From Paralvinella palmiformis (lineage: Eukaryota > Annelida > Polychaeta > Terebellida > Alvinellidae), in NCBI GenBank assembly GCA_025642065.1, contig JAODUP010000329.1:186001-250000 (forward strand): 64,000 bases of DNA. Reading direction: 5' to 3'. Positions 25,457 through 37,133 of this stretch are shown here, one piece after another. The position numbers and the translations under genes are program-made. The notes below the pieces were generated by a model, which had not been told where the DNA came from, ran no database searches, and saw nothing but the letters and a program-made list of their open reading frames with translations. The number at the start of each line of letters is the position of its first letter. Positions within the stretch are counted from its first letter, which is position 1.

Positions 25457-28006
25457 TCAGACTTGTACTAAAGTGTTGTTAAGCTTCATTCACTCACTCA
25501 CTCACTCACTCACTCAACAATACCGTTTTTAAGGAATGAGCTGATGTGATCATATGTTCAGGTATTTATGACTACAAGCTGCAGAATTTTTGAATTTTAT
25601 TATTATTATTATCAACATAATCATTATCATCATCGTCGTCGTCATCATCATCATCATTATATTAAATTTCAGACATGCCAGCGGAATATGATTACGCGCA
25701 GGTGGTTAAAAGGCATCCGGATATTTTCGAAGTGAAGCCCACCCTCCCGAAAAAGGAGCCCCAAACCCAACAAATCCGGAATACAAATGTCGGAAAAGTC
25801 AGAAACGTCTACGAGAATGTCTCACCTCCTGTACCTGTCAAAAACGAGCAATTGTTGGAAGAACTCAAATGTATCACCGCCTCTCTTGGAGAAAACGATC
25901 GACAGCAACGTTCACCAAAGGTATCAACTTCCGATGTCACGACTCCCTCGCATAATAAATATTCCCATCGTGCAACGCAGAACGCGGGGACGGAGGCTAC
26001 GAGGTCGAACTACGAACTGGCCAGACCGTTGCAGTTCCCGTACGAAACTGTTGAATCATCTCGCGACCGTCTACGGAAGAATTCAAAGTCGGAACTAGGT
26101 CCAACTGCCGCTAATCCGATTAAGTTCGATAACGCCCCAACAGCCACGCCTGCCATGGCTGATGAGGGAGATATTTCAGAATTGCGAGCTAGCAGCGATG
26201 AGGACGCCGAAAGCTATCTATACGACGAAGTGATCGTCGTTGATGGTACCAAAGCAAAGGTAATAGAGGACAGAGTGGACGATGGAAGCTGGATAGCGGT
26301 CGACGGACGATACTACAGATATCTCTGCAAGTTCAGAAGAAAGGAGATCGTCGCCATTCAGAAGGCTTGCCATTTAGACGAAAAATCCGCCCGCGATATC
26401 AAACCCAACGTGCTCGAATTACAATTTGCCCAAATAGGCCCGGCTGGTCCCTGCGCTGAATCGCAACAACAGTTCGCCGAGAAGTACGAAAACCTCAAAC
26501 GGGAATTGGTCGTGGAAGAGGTCGCCTTGGCCGAAGTGGAGAACGTCAACAAGATGTTGACCAAGATCAGGAGCCATTCCCAAACATTGGTCACCAAACA
26601 CGACGACACGGTATCCATAGTCTGCAAGCGGGAAGCTCTGGTAGGGGTGAGGAATATAATTGGAAAGTTTACAGTGACGAGGAAGACTAAACCTTCGCCA
26701 ACGCTTCCCGTCGGCTACGACATGAATGGCGCCTTCCGTCTGTACCTCTACGCGGCGGACGTTACCAAATTAAACGTAGATGCTATTGTTGATGTGACAG
26801 ACGAGCTTCTTCGGCGTGATTCCCAGACGTCAAAGCAGATAGATGAAGCGGCCGGGCCGGAGTTGGGGAAATCTTCACGAGAATCTATAGACAAGATGAA
26901 TGAGAAACGATGGCAAGTTTTTAGTACACCAGCAGGTAAGCCTTACCGTGGTTGTGAACGGACAACATAATGCATTGACGAAACTTAGATAGATTTATGC
27001 AATAACACGCACGCACACCCACGCGCGTATGCACACACACACGCACATGGATGGATGAATGAATGAATAGATAGATAGATAGATAGATATCTTTGGCCAA
27101 ATGAGTAGAGCCTGAGACAATTTACCTATGGCTATGGTCATTCTGTGCGGGATGTTGCAGGTTCGCGCCTCGGCCGTGACACTATAGTAGGAGGGGGGGG
27201 GGGTTTTTCATCCACCCAAACAACTGGCAAGGGTTTCTCCACCGAACATGTCATATATTCTAAATTCTAAATTTATTTAGATTTAGCCTTCGCGGGGAAG
27301 CTATAAATTACAGACCGTATGCGTCTGCCTCATTTGAAGTTGTCAGCCACGTTAACAACTGCCATTTCGGACATTATTATTATAGATAGATAGATAGAAT
27401 GTATGTTAACTATATGGTTGTTGTTATTAAGGTAAACTTCCTTGCAAAGTTGTACTCCATGCACTAGTGCCGACCTGGCCTAAAGGCGCCAACAACCAAA
27501 AGATTGATTCTTACAAAACCAAACTGAGAGAGACCCTTGAATACATTCTGACAACTGCGGACAGAGACCACTCCAGCAGTGTTGCTATTCCGATTGATGA
27601 TTCAGGTGAGATAACATTTCGGTGTTCTTTACGCTTCGATGCTTAGCACTAACTGTATATAAGCGTCCCGTGTTCATTCATGCGTGTTTTCAAGCTAGTT
27701 CTCGGGCGTTGTTGACCTAATTTCATAACTGCATTTCAGGTACTATTTTCGCTCCTGTTCCGGTTGTCGTGCAGGCTTTGCGGGAGGCCCTTCTGAATTC
27801 GTCGTCGAAACGTCAAAAGTCCAAATTAAAAGAGGTAATCTGTTTATATGTAAAACACCATCATGCCATCTTTACGCCTAGAACAACAACAGCAACTAAG
27901 TTTACTCATCACAATGCTAACATCTCGCATCATTGTTGTTTTAATGTAAAAATCATGATACATAAATTGAACCTGGCTAAGAATTCCTTACTGCAGCCGA
28001 TACATG

Positions 28007-28042
<36 letters not shown>

Positions 28043-28842
28043 ATGATATATAATAATGTACAACTAGTTTAAGGGCTGAGTAATGTCGACCTTTTTACCC
28101 ACGACGCTGCTCACACTTGGTACATACAGCCGAGCAGTGACTGCTTAAGGAAGTGTATCCCACAAACACAGGTATGAGTGGAATTCCAACCCGAACCCTG
28201 GAGCTTTGTAGTACAGCGCCATCTGAACGCTCTACTTTAGTTTAAGTGGTAGTGATATGGTACATTAGTGGAGTAGCGTTGGAGGGGGCGCACCTACCAA
28301 ATTCAGCCATTTAGGAAAACCACCATTTCCAAAAAGTATCTCAACATCACAAGAAAATAATAAAATTATAGTATTGCCCTGCAGACATTTAGTCTGTATT
28401 TGTGGGGTTGCCCATCCTCCCAGAAAAGGCTTCGTCCTAAACGTTATATTTCGCCTGGGAATGAGCCAAATACTACCCCCCCCCCCTCCGCCCCCCCCGT
28501 TCCCGCCCCCACAATCTCCGCCCCAATCCCGTCCATGTAGCCCTGGGGTGAGCAGGGCTCAAACTGAACATAGCACTAAATGGGTAACGGGTGTTGCTAT
28601 ATCTAAACATCGCAAACTGTGTTCATTGACAGGTGCACGTCGTCAACAGAACGGAAGCTGTAATAAGTCAACTAATGGCCGAACTTGGAAATGAAGCCAT
28701 CCGCAAAACTCCAGAAGGTCATCAGGTCAAAGTTCACCCACTTACCGAGGCGGAGACGTACAAAGCTATAGACGGCAGAATGAAAGGGAACGCTAATCCG
28801 CCAAAGGGCAAATTTAAGTGGTTCTCAAAGCCGAAGGCCTGA
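21574..28842 (+). CDS. Two-module macro-domain protein C-D
   Basis: Exons 21574-22333, 23250-23426, 23627-23724 and 25190-25343 form module C; 25673-26935, 27432-27605, 27740-27834 and 28633-28842 form module D. Joined they stay in frame and give 976 residues. The first Met is chosen at MDSLYDDIDF; an out-of-frame ATG lies five bases upstream. Module C has a short tail, a KH-like domain (about 38-170) and a macro domain from about 177. Module D (from residue 398) has a tail with DYAQV, VYENV, NYELA, PYETV and LYDEV, a KH-like domain and a macro domain from about 741. Both macro domains have lost NAAN (IVTDDS and DVTDEL) and the second loop, though HAVGPSWP (C) and the similar HALVPTWP (D) remain. 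Binding of ADP-ribose is unlikely. Alternatively C ends alone at 25361-25363 (about 403 residues) and D starts at ATG 25675. Confidence 0.7.
23735..25088 (+). mobile_element. Degenerate non-LTR retrotransposon in intron of C-D
   Basis: The frame from 23740 gives PFDTIDHQMLLKKLHCYGVR and then FRNYLTNSSQIVS, the RT palm region. Weaker polymerase-end matches follow (LKSLYYSLNTFHLRMAQCFG near 24310). The 3' end is TTTGAAATAAATATATTG with a GATT-repeat tail at 25058-25080. Several frameshifts and stops; 5' truncated. Confidence 0.8.
25344..25672 (+). other. Intron joining modules C and D, or alternative end of C
   Basis: Exon 4 of module C ends ACAACAG|GTAAATGG, a good donor in phase 1. Module D begins TTTCAG|ACATG, and the two spare bases complete a GAC codon in frame with the ATG. 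Reading past the donor instead gives GKWCSL and a TGA at 25361-25363. The intron holds CA, CATA and CACT microsatellites and GTC/ATC repeats. Confidence 0.55.
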
Positions 28843-29016
28843 TGCGTCTCCGATACTATGATATAACTATACTTTCTGTATAGATGATACCACAATATAC
28901 GAAATAGAACCAAATAATTTTCGAAAGTTATTGGACACGTAATACAGTCACTTCATCCCCTCTAACAACCGTCACCTCATTCTTCAAACAGAATAAGGTT
29001 AATATAAGTCTCTGTG

Positions 29017-29022
29017 AATAAA
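29017..29022 (+). promoter_or_regulatory. Candidate polyadenylation signal of gene C-D
   Basis: AATAAA about 175 bases after the stop at 28840-28842. Confidence 0.45.
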
Positions 29023-30177
29023 ATTGTACTAGACCTAATGCTTATTTATGACTCAAAATGTTCCTTTGGTACGCGTTCATTTCAGTGACAATCTTCATAA
29101 TTCGATTAAGCTCAATTTGAGTTGTCTTATATTGCGGTCAGTCCCCGATTACGGCCACCAACGCACTGATCCCAATGGTGACCGTAATACAGGCGTTGTA
29201 CTAGATATGGATGGAAGGCAGCCTTGATTGTAGACGGTGCTGATATGTAACCGTTTCAAGCAACGTTAAGACATTTTTGTTTCAGCAACGATGTAAATCG
29301 TTTAGCGACAAAATTCAATTGATAGCAGTGCACTAAAGGGCACCGGCACAGAGACTCGTGTAGCGTGCGTCTGGCTGAACCAACAGGAACTTAATATAAA
29401 CACAGTGACTTTTCCAACTAAGACGCGTTATATCTCATTCCCAGCGACGGTGTGTTTCTGTTTGCGCGTCTATGGGTTCGTATTTATGGAATTTTGGAAT
29501 AATCGTCTAAGCTTTTGAATATAACCATTGACTTGACTGCTGGTGAGCCTAAATTTGTTTATTTAAATTGGATTAATTCGAAAATAAAAACCTCCAGATG
29601 AATGATCAGGTGTGTATTGATTTAAGCTGTTAGTTATGTGATTTATTAGATAAACTAATTTAAATTGTTTATTCTGATATAACATAAGTATGTGCATCAC
29701 ACACACATACACACACACATTTTAAACCACAGAATATAACCACAATATATAAATGAAAACACATAAGACCGAATAAATATATCTGTAAAAGATGGATGAA
29801 ATATATTCTGCATTAAAATAACCCTTTCTGTATATAACGGAAACGAATAAAATAGACAGTAACAGCAGAAATAACAACAAACGCAACAACAATAACACAA
29901 CAGTTATTGTAAATTATTGTAAAGCTGGTGTTAATCATATTCATAAAATGGTAAATGAATTTCGACAAAATCATCAGATATACATTATCTACCGAATATA
30001 TCCTACTTTTTACTTAAATTCATATGATTATTAATTTAAGTATAGTGACCTATCAATTTATAATAACCATATATGCTATGAACAGCCAATGTACATCTAA
30101 ATGATGTGAACAGCTATAAACATAGACCAGACGTGCTGTCAAAAGTTGTTAATATCGGCCAAATGTCATAGTTCACT

Positions 30178-30245
<68 letters not shown>

Positions 30246-30713
30246 CGTTTTATAAAGATTATCTGTCCACACTGTTAATGAAACAATTGTATAGTAAGTA
30301 TTCATCTCTTTGCCTGACTTGATTTACTGATGTTACTTGACCTTCTAGCATCACTGGTTCTCTGTAAAATATATATAATATTGAGTGAATAAATGAGCGA
30401 GTGAGTAGATTACTGAGTGTGTGTATGTGTGTGTAGTGAGTAAGTTGAGTGAGCTGAGTTGAGTGAGCTGAGTGAGTGAGTGAGTGAGTGAGTGAGTGTA
30501 TAAATGTCTAGGCGTATTAAAAATAGATGGGGAATTTTAAACGCTCTACAGAAATGATCTATTTATTCAGATAATAATTCCCCAGGATATTATGTTTAGG
30601 ATAAGCACTGTGTTTCTGTTGTGTTCTGTTTTCAGTTGATGCGTTGGTTTAACCGTATGATGTTGACTAATTAAACACACTTAAGCCACACTTTAGACAC
30701 GAACGGGATGACA

Positions 30714-30767
<54 letters not shown>

Positions 30768-31045
30768 TGTGTGTGTGGTGTGTGTGTGGTGTGTGTGGTG
30801 TGTGTATGTGTGTGTGTATGTCGTTAAAATGGCGACCAAAAACAGTTTCACTTCGTGTCTTGATGATGAAATGAAAGCAGCAATCTATTTTCTATTGACC
30901 TATACAAATATAACTAGATAGGTAATACCCTGTTCATTACTGTGGTGCCTCTTGGCGCTACTGGAAGTACAAAGTCGCCATTTTATTTGAGACCTATTTA
31001 CGGGAGCACTGCTATATATTTGCAATGTTTTGGGTCTAGGTCGGC

Positions 31046-31162
31046 ATGAACTGGCAGATTATTGTATTTTGTGGCGCTTTTGGGTGCTCAAATCGGGAAT
31101 CTGACAAACTACGTACAGTGTGTGCGATATCTTTCGATGCAGTCGTATATTCCGACTTGTAG
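31046..31162 (+). pseudogene. THAP-like zinc-finger fragment
   Basis: A 38-codon frame contains FCGAFGCSNRESDK and then CAISFDAV. The spacing C-x4-C-x-N-R followed by I-S-F resembles the start of THAP domains (C-x2-4-C, then SFH). No downstream Cys/His pair or further THAP signature follows before the stop, so it is at best a relic of a THAP gene or P-type transposon. Confidence 0.3.
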
Positions 31163-31330
31163 TTTTCTAACATTTCACAATTTAAACTAGCAATTTAGTG
31201 GTCCGGTGCTGCCCTGGCTGGGTAATTAATCATTCAACACAATTCTGGCCCATTCGCGTTTTAAAATGTTGTTAAATATTAGAACTAGAATTAGAAACGA
31301 GCAATATTTTACCCATATGCCGGAAACACT

Positions 31331-31665
31331 GTCGAGCCGTGATGACGCAGTTAGTTGGAGCGTAGGACTCGTAATCGAAGAGTCGCGGGTTCGATTCGAG
31401 GCTCGGGGGTGTAATGTTGTTATGTCACTCAGCCAGAAATGAGAACCTGACAGGACGCGATGGCTATGTGTTTGAGCAATTCTTTGTGCCTATATTGGAA
31501 ACTTGCAGTGTATGCTCCCCTAGGAGTTGAGATGTGAGCTGCATTGCAACAGGTCTGAGTCAGGGATAATAATATTATAAAGCGCACTAGAGCAGCTATC
31601 TAGCTGGATAAGGTGCTATATAAGTATCATGTATTATTATTAATTATTATTATTATTATTATTAA
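31331..31665 (+). repeat. tRNA-derived SINE, family 2 (copy 2)
   Basis: Same organisation as 846-1142: a tRNA-like head (GACGCAGTTAG, GCGGGTTCGATTCG), the shared GAGAACCTGAC and GGAGTTGAGATG segments, and an end AAGGTGCTATATAAG with an ATT tail. Diverged from copy 1. Confidence 0.75.
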
Positions 31666-32879
31666 GTTGAAAGCTAAGGAATTAGGCTAATCAAAATCTG
31701 TTGTTTTAATTCACCAGTTATTAATGTTTTGATTTTGTACAGTAGATACGCTTGCATGATGGTTGTCACAACTGATTCAAGTTACAGTTAATAAACCTGA
31801 TTGTTACAGAACGATGATTTAATGGTGGTAAAGGCTAAAGAAAGTATAATAAATATTATAGTGTACTATACTGATGTGCCACCAAAATAAACTAACTTTA
31901 GGAAAACGTGGAAATGTTAGAAAATACAGCTGTTTTCCAAGTAAATGGCTCCCAGATATTCTTGGTTTTTCTTTATGTACATACAAAGTAGCAACTGATG
32001 ACCACAGTAAAACCACACTTATCGCATAATCACCTTTATAAGTATATTATAACATAACATTCATAGAATTTAATTTAATATTTTCTTGAGTAATGAGTAA
32101 TATATTTAATGTTACTGTAATCGTTTCAGGGGCTGGTGTATAGTTTTACTATTTGTTAATTTAATTTCAAGATATATTGGGGGCGGGGGGGGTGTGGGGG
32201 TTTCCTTGGCCCAAATATTTTTCGGTGAACCTGCAAGTTGTTATTATAACACCGAGATCAGACTCAATTTAATTCCGGAATTTGAATCGATTATTTAAAA
32301 TAAATGGAATTTGAATTGATAAAATTTTAATTGGAATTTGAATTGAAGTTTCCTACAAAAATTAAACGCACAAATTAATTTACCATTTAATATTTTAATT
32401 CAGAAATGTTTCTTCCATGACAATCCTAGTTGGAATACAAACTAATCGGAGTAAGTAGGTACTCAGAGTAGGTACTCGGAGTAACTACTCATGATAAAAA
32501 GTAGTAAGTAAAAAAGAGTTGGTAAAAACGGAATTGTAATTGATACATTTGGAATTGAAATTGATCATTTTGATTTGGAATTGGAATTGACCTAATGGAA
32601 TTGATTGGAATTGACCAAATGGAATTGACCCCCATGTCTGACCGAGATAAATTTACCCGGTATCATGTAGGATGCTCGCATAGCAGAGATTGTTGCCCAT
32701 TGAACAACAGACCTCGAGGTTGCAGAATCGAATCCAAGTGTTATTTGCGTTTATGCAATGTGGCATCATTCACTCATCATCCACGCAGCTGTTCTATAGA
32801 GGAGTAGTAGCAGGAATGGAATTTGCCATCTTTAAAATCCAAAAATATCAATTATAATCATATTTTTACAAACCAATTA

Positions 32880-35800
32880 TTAGTTATAAAACGAGATGCA
32901 TACCTTCATATCTTTAACCTTCTTTAGCACTGACGACGAGTTGGACTTCTTGTAGATGATCCGCTCTCTGAGAACATCTCTGATCTCCAGCTTATCGATT
33001 GGCAACACCTTCACCTCTCTGTCTGATAGCTGTGCTGGTCCCGTGGCCAGGTTGACGGCCACCGGAAGAATAACCGCCGATTCTAAGTTGACGAAGTGTA
33101 CTTCTTTCGGATATTTAGAATGTTCATTAACAGCTGCAGCCAGTACGGATTCGTAGACACAGGACGCTATGAACTGGTATGGTACACCGAATCTTCCTGG
33201 AATAAAACATGTTGGTAACTTGATAGGACCGGCAAAGTAAAATTGTTTTAGAATAGATTTTCACCTTCCTATGGCAGGGTTTAGTTGTTCGTCAATTACA
33301 GCATAACTTCGTAATTCGGAAGGCTCCTGCCAAACCAATACGGACAATAATCTAACTCTATTATTTAAAGCCAGTATGACATTCTACTAGAGTCGCCCTT
33401 CGACTTCTACAGATCACATTATGCGGGAAATAAACAACGGCATGATTACCTGTCGATATCAATGGGATGGCTACGGAGGGCACTCTGTGCATCATGCACG
33501 TCTCAAATATCTTATCGTAGGTTTGCCTCAATTTCGCCCTGCACTCGTTCTTATCGGAGTAATCCTTGTACTTCGGGCCGACGGCGTGGAAGACGTGTGC
33601 ACATTGGAGCTTGCCCGGCCTCGTGGAGACCACGTCTCCGACGGTGACGGGACCGTTCTTCTTAACGTACTTCTTCCCGTCACTCTCGATGTCCTTGCCC
33701 CCGGCTTTGACGATGGCGCGAGCCACGCCATAGTCGTGCTTCAGCTTGCCGTCGGTGGCACTTACAATAACGTACGTCTTCAGCCTGGTGATGTCGCAGC
33801 AGTGGAAGTACACCTTCAGCGAGTCGTTGATGACGAACCCGGCGGGAAGAGTCGGAGCAGGTGTTTTATCTTTTGGCTTCGTTCCATTTGCGGCCTGAGG
33901 AAGGGGCGTCGTCGTCGTTGGCATCTCGATCTCGGCTAGTCCGACGCCATTCGCGTCTTCGTCGCTTTTTCCTATTTCAGCGTACAGGTCGATCTCGCCC
34001 CTTTCCCGCCTGTTCGCCGCAACTCGCAGAATCCGATAGCTCTCTTGCTCGCCATTGTCAGCGGGCGGAGTAACTTCGGCTGTCTCTCTCTGGTCCCTCG
34101 TTTCGGATATTTGGTCGTCTTCCTGTTGGGGGTCGACTTCCGCTTGACCCGAAACTTCCGGCAATGTCGCGTACGGGCAGTCATTCGGGTGAGGCGCTAC
34201 ATTCGAGGTACTCTCCGGCTGTACTCTTGGAGCAATTTCCGCTTCGTCGGAAACGCTGCCAGCGGGAACGTTCGCCGTAGTTAACTCTTCATTTTCTGCG
34301 ATAATGGGTTCAAACGATCTGCTAGTCTTCTCGGGCACCGTCGGTGGCTCTTCCCGTTCAACGACCTCCACGTCTTCCACAATCACGCTGGATGACGCTC
34401 CGCGTGGCTTTATGACGTGTGCGTACAGGTGATTGTCACGCGCTTTACTCAACACCACCTCCGTAGCCTCACTCTCACCACTGTCGCTTTGGCTGTCGTC
34501 GTCATCTTTCACTAACCTATTAACGTCGCCATCTGTCTCTTTCCGTTCTTGTATATCGCCTACGGCCTCCGTGGCGTTTGTTGTCCAAAGGACGTGCTCT
34601 TGACTCGCGTAGCCGATGTTATTCACCATGGAAGGCTCCTCACCGTTTTCATAAGTCGGGGATAGGTTTTCGGTTTGAACTTCAGCCGTGTTCATCAATA
34701 TTTGGCGTTCGAGCCCGTCGACATCCCCTGTTTCGGTTTGCGTCTGCGTGCTCATTTTTTGAGGTCTGGCTTTCTTGCCGACCGATTTCTTATTCTTGTC
34801 CGCCACTCGCGCCGTCTGTTCCTCTCCAGTACCAAGTTGTGAAACTTGCACCTGTGTTCCTATCTCCTTACGCGGTTTGCCTCGTTTTTCTGTGGTTTTC
34901 GACTTTCTCGGTTGCTGATCTTTGGTTCCTTTTTGTGCCTGTCTAGCCGCCTTCACCTGGCTCACGAATTTATCATTCACCAAAACGCCTTTCGGCTCGG
35001 ACGACGACGGTATCGACGTTTTGTGTCTAACGCCTTCGTCAAGTTCCAAAAGTTGCGTGTGATTTTCGAATTGCTCGTCGCGAATCGTCTGAGAAGTGGC
35101 TTGGGTATGTTTCGTCTTGGCAATGCCGGTCTTCGTGACCGGCGCCTGCTTTTTGGTCTTCTGCACGGGCGTTTTGGCCCTTTGCTGTTGAACAGTACTC
35201 TTGCCTACCGTTGTAGTTTCGCCATTTTGGCGAGTTACTTTACGGCCCTCGCCGTTTATCACCGAAACTGACGACGACTCCGGTGTCGTTGCCGAGGTTC
35301 TTTCGCGGTGCACTTCGACAGTTGCTTGTAGCAGCACCGGCTGTTCGAGTATCTCACCAGGGGCGATGCTGGCAGCAGCGATCTGATTGCCTCCGCTTGG
35401 ATAAGCAGCTATCTGATTGCCTGCAGTCGGATACGCGGCTATCTGATTGTCTTCGGTTAAATAACGCTCGCCCTGTTTGTCGGCCGTCGTTTGGCCAACG
35501 ACTATCGCCTCGTTCTGGCGCAAGAGACCGGAAGCGGAACCGCGCGGTATTGTAGTCGTAAAGAAGCCCTCCCGCCTCTCTTCCCGATAGACAGTGTACG
35601 ACTGCTGGGTGGCCGGATATAGCAGCGGGGCAGCCGGTTGGAGCGCCGACTGTACCGGTATGGGACTGGATCGTCCGGAGAACGCCGGTCCCTGTTGTTG
35701 TTGTTGTTGGTGGTGGTGGTATTGCTGTAAAGTAGTCGGCTGGCCGTAGTTGATCTGGAGCGTCGGTCGAGTGGCGTACGAGACGCCCGACCTCTGCGCC

Positions 35801-35889
35801 ACAACGCCATTGCCATAGTCCAAACTGGCAACAGTCGAGCCGCTATCCGAAAAGAAATTCGCTCGATGATATTGACTAGCGTTCGCCAT
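32880..35889 (-). CDS. Macro-domain protein E (long tail, two-exon macro)
   Basis: Minus strand. Exon 1 is 35889-33450 and exon 2 is 33196-32880, joined in phase 1, giving 917-918 residues. The Met is the ATG at 35889, downstream of an acceptor (TTATCTTTCAG), so a 5' untranslated exon is likely. Residues 1-680 form a Gln-, Thr- and acid-rich tail: three GNQIAAYP-type repeats, Lys-rich stretches, TQT/VQTE motifs (STQTQTE, IGTQVQV) and Tyr peptides NHLYAHV, CPYATL and DLYAEI. There is no KH-like domain. The macro domain (about 681-860) keeps the Asp in CDITRL and the second loop STGRFGVP, but NAAN reads SATD. The two introns that split the macro exons 1/2 and 3/4 in A, B and C-D are absent; only the 2/3 intron remains. 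AAG|GTATGC at 32904 could be a donor to an unseen exon; otherwise translation stops at 32880-32882. Confidence 0.75.
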
Positions 35890-36344
35890 CGTCAAGTACC
35901 CTCGGTCGGCTGAAAGATAACAGAAGCTCTAAATAAGCTCGACGAGATAAAACCGTGTACTTCGTTGATTAACCGGTTGAACTGGGGACGACTTATTTTG
36001 GTGGCGATCGAAAGGCGCGAGTCTCACAACGACAACTGTCACCTGCTATTTTCACTTTTGACCGCTGTATTCGCGTTCGGCAGCTGGAATGTGGAATGCT
36101 GGAGTGTGGGCTAACTTAATTCAATAGTCGGTGTTTACTCAGTGCTTCAAAAAGTAAACACTGGCGGCCTATTTTATTAAGCATGGTATACGTGCAAACA
36201 ACGTGTGAATAATATACTGACTGTATAGGTCACGTTTGTGATGTTTTGCGTAAGTAATATATAATAAATGGTAAATTTAATTATTTATTTTCTGAATAAA
36301 CTAGACATACACAAACACACACACACACACGAGCACACACTTCC

Positions 36345-36384
<40 letters not shown>

Positions 36385-36404
36385 TGCCTGTTGCCTCTTT
36401 ATAT
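35890..36404. other. Probable promoter side of gene E; GC-richer, then CA repeats
   Basis: Upstream of the E start the DNA stays GC-moderate to about 36110. CA runs follow at 36310-36380. No gene seen. Confidence 0.4.
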
Positions 36405-36972
36405 GTACCCTAAAACGCACATTGCCCGTGCTAGACATCTTATCTATTTCCATCCATATTCCTTATTACACCAATGTAAGAAAGTTATGTCGTTATTACA
36501 ACATGTTTGAGTTTATTAGCTTTGTTATGTATAATGTAGATTCTATATTGTTGTCCTCTTATGTAGTCTGGCGAAACGACCTATTAATTCATACAATGCT
36601 GTTTGACGGATTTATACTCCTGGAGTCGTTTGTTACTCCGGCAGGCATCTCCATGGGTATTAAGCTGCGGACAGAGTTATTTTCCATATTATGAGTAATT
36701 AGGTTACACTGATATAGGAAATTTGTTAAATGTATAGCTATTATAATCCCGACGTGTTATTCGCAGTATCGGAGATCTGCCTGAAATCCGCTGTTCTCGA
36801 CCATGGGTCAAATTAGATCAAGTGGATAGGCGCTTTAATTTAGATCCCACCACACCTAACTGCATATACTTAGGGACGCTAAATTAGGCGTAAATGAACG
36901 TTCACTTAGTGATGAACGGAAACGTATGAGGGTTATTTGTTAGGTTCGAGTAAATCATAGTATTTACTCAGG
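36405..36972 (+). repeat. Dispersed repeat, partner of 47734-48290 (inverted)
   Basis: About 560 bp matching the reverse complement of 47734-48290 along its length, with scattered substitutions and small indels. It includes an open frame of about 63 codons from ATG 36504 (SILLSSYVVWRNDLLIH), which is also open in the partner. It ends next to a long GT tract. Identity of the repeat unknown. Confidence 0.85.
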
Positions 36973-36984
36973 TTTGAGACGTGT

Positions 36985-37133
<149 letters not shown>

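Larger units (their letters stand above)
28843..32879. other. Spacer between convergent genes C-D and E; no intact gene
   Basis: Holds TC and TA runs near 30180, TGAG and GT tracts at 30470-30810, a THAP-like scrap (31046-31162), a SINE (31331-31665), and GGAATTGAA-type short repeats at 32270-32630. No macro exon was found on either strand. Confidence 0.5.

Noticed and set aside
31819..32016. Minus frame and its opposite strand, considered as a hAT-type finger remnant
   Set aside because: Only a vague KWLPDILGFS-like match; too weak to support.
33421..35555. Plus-strand frames opposite gene E
   Set aside because: Shadow frames of the long E exon, rich in Arg/Leu and without motifs.
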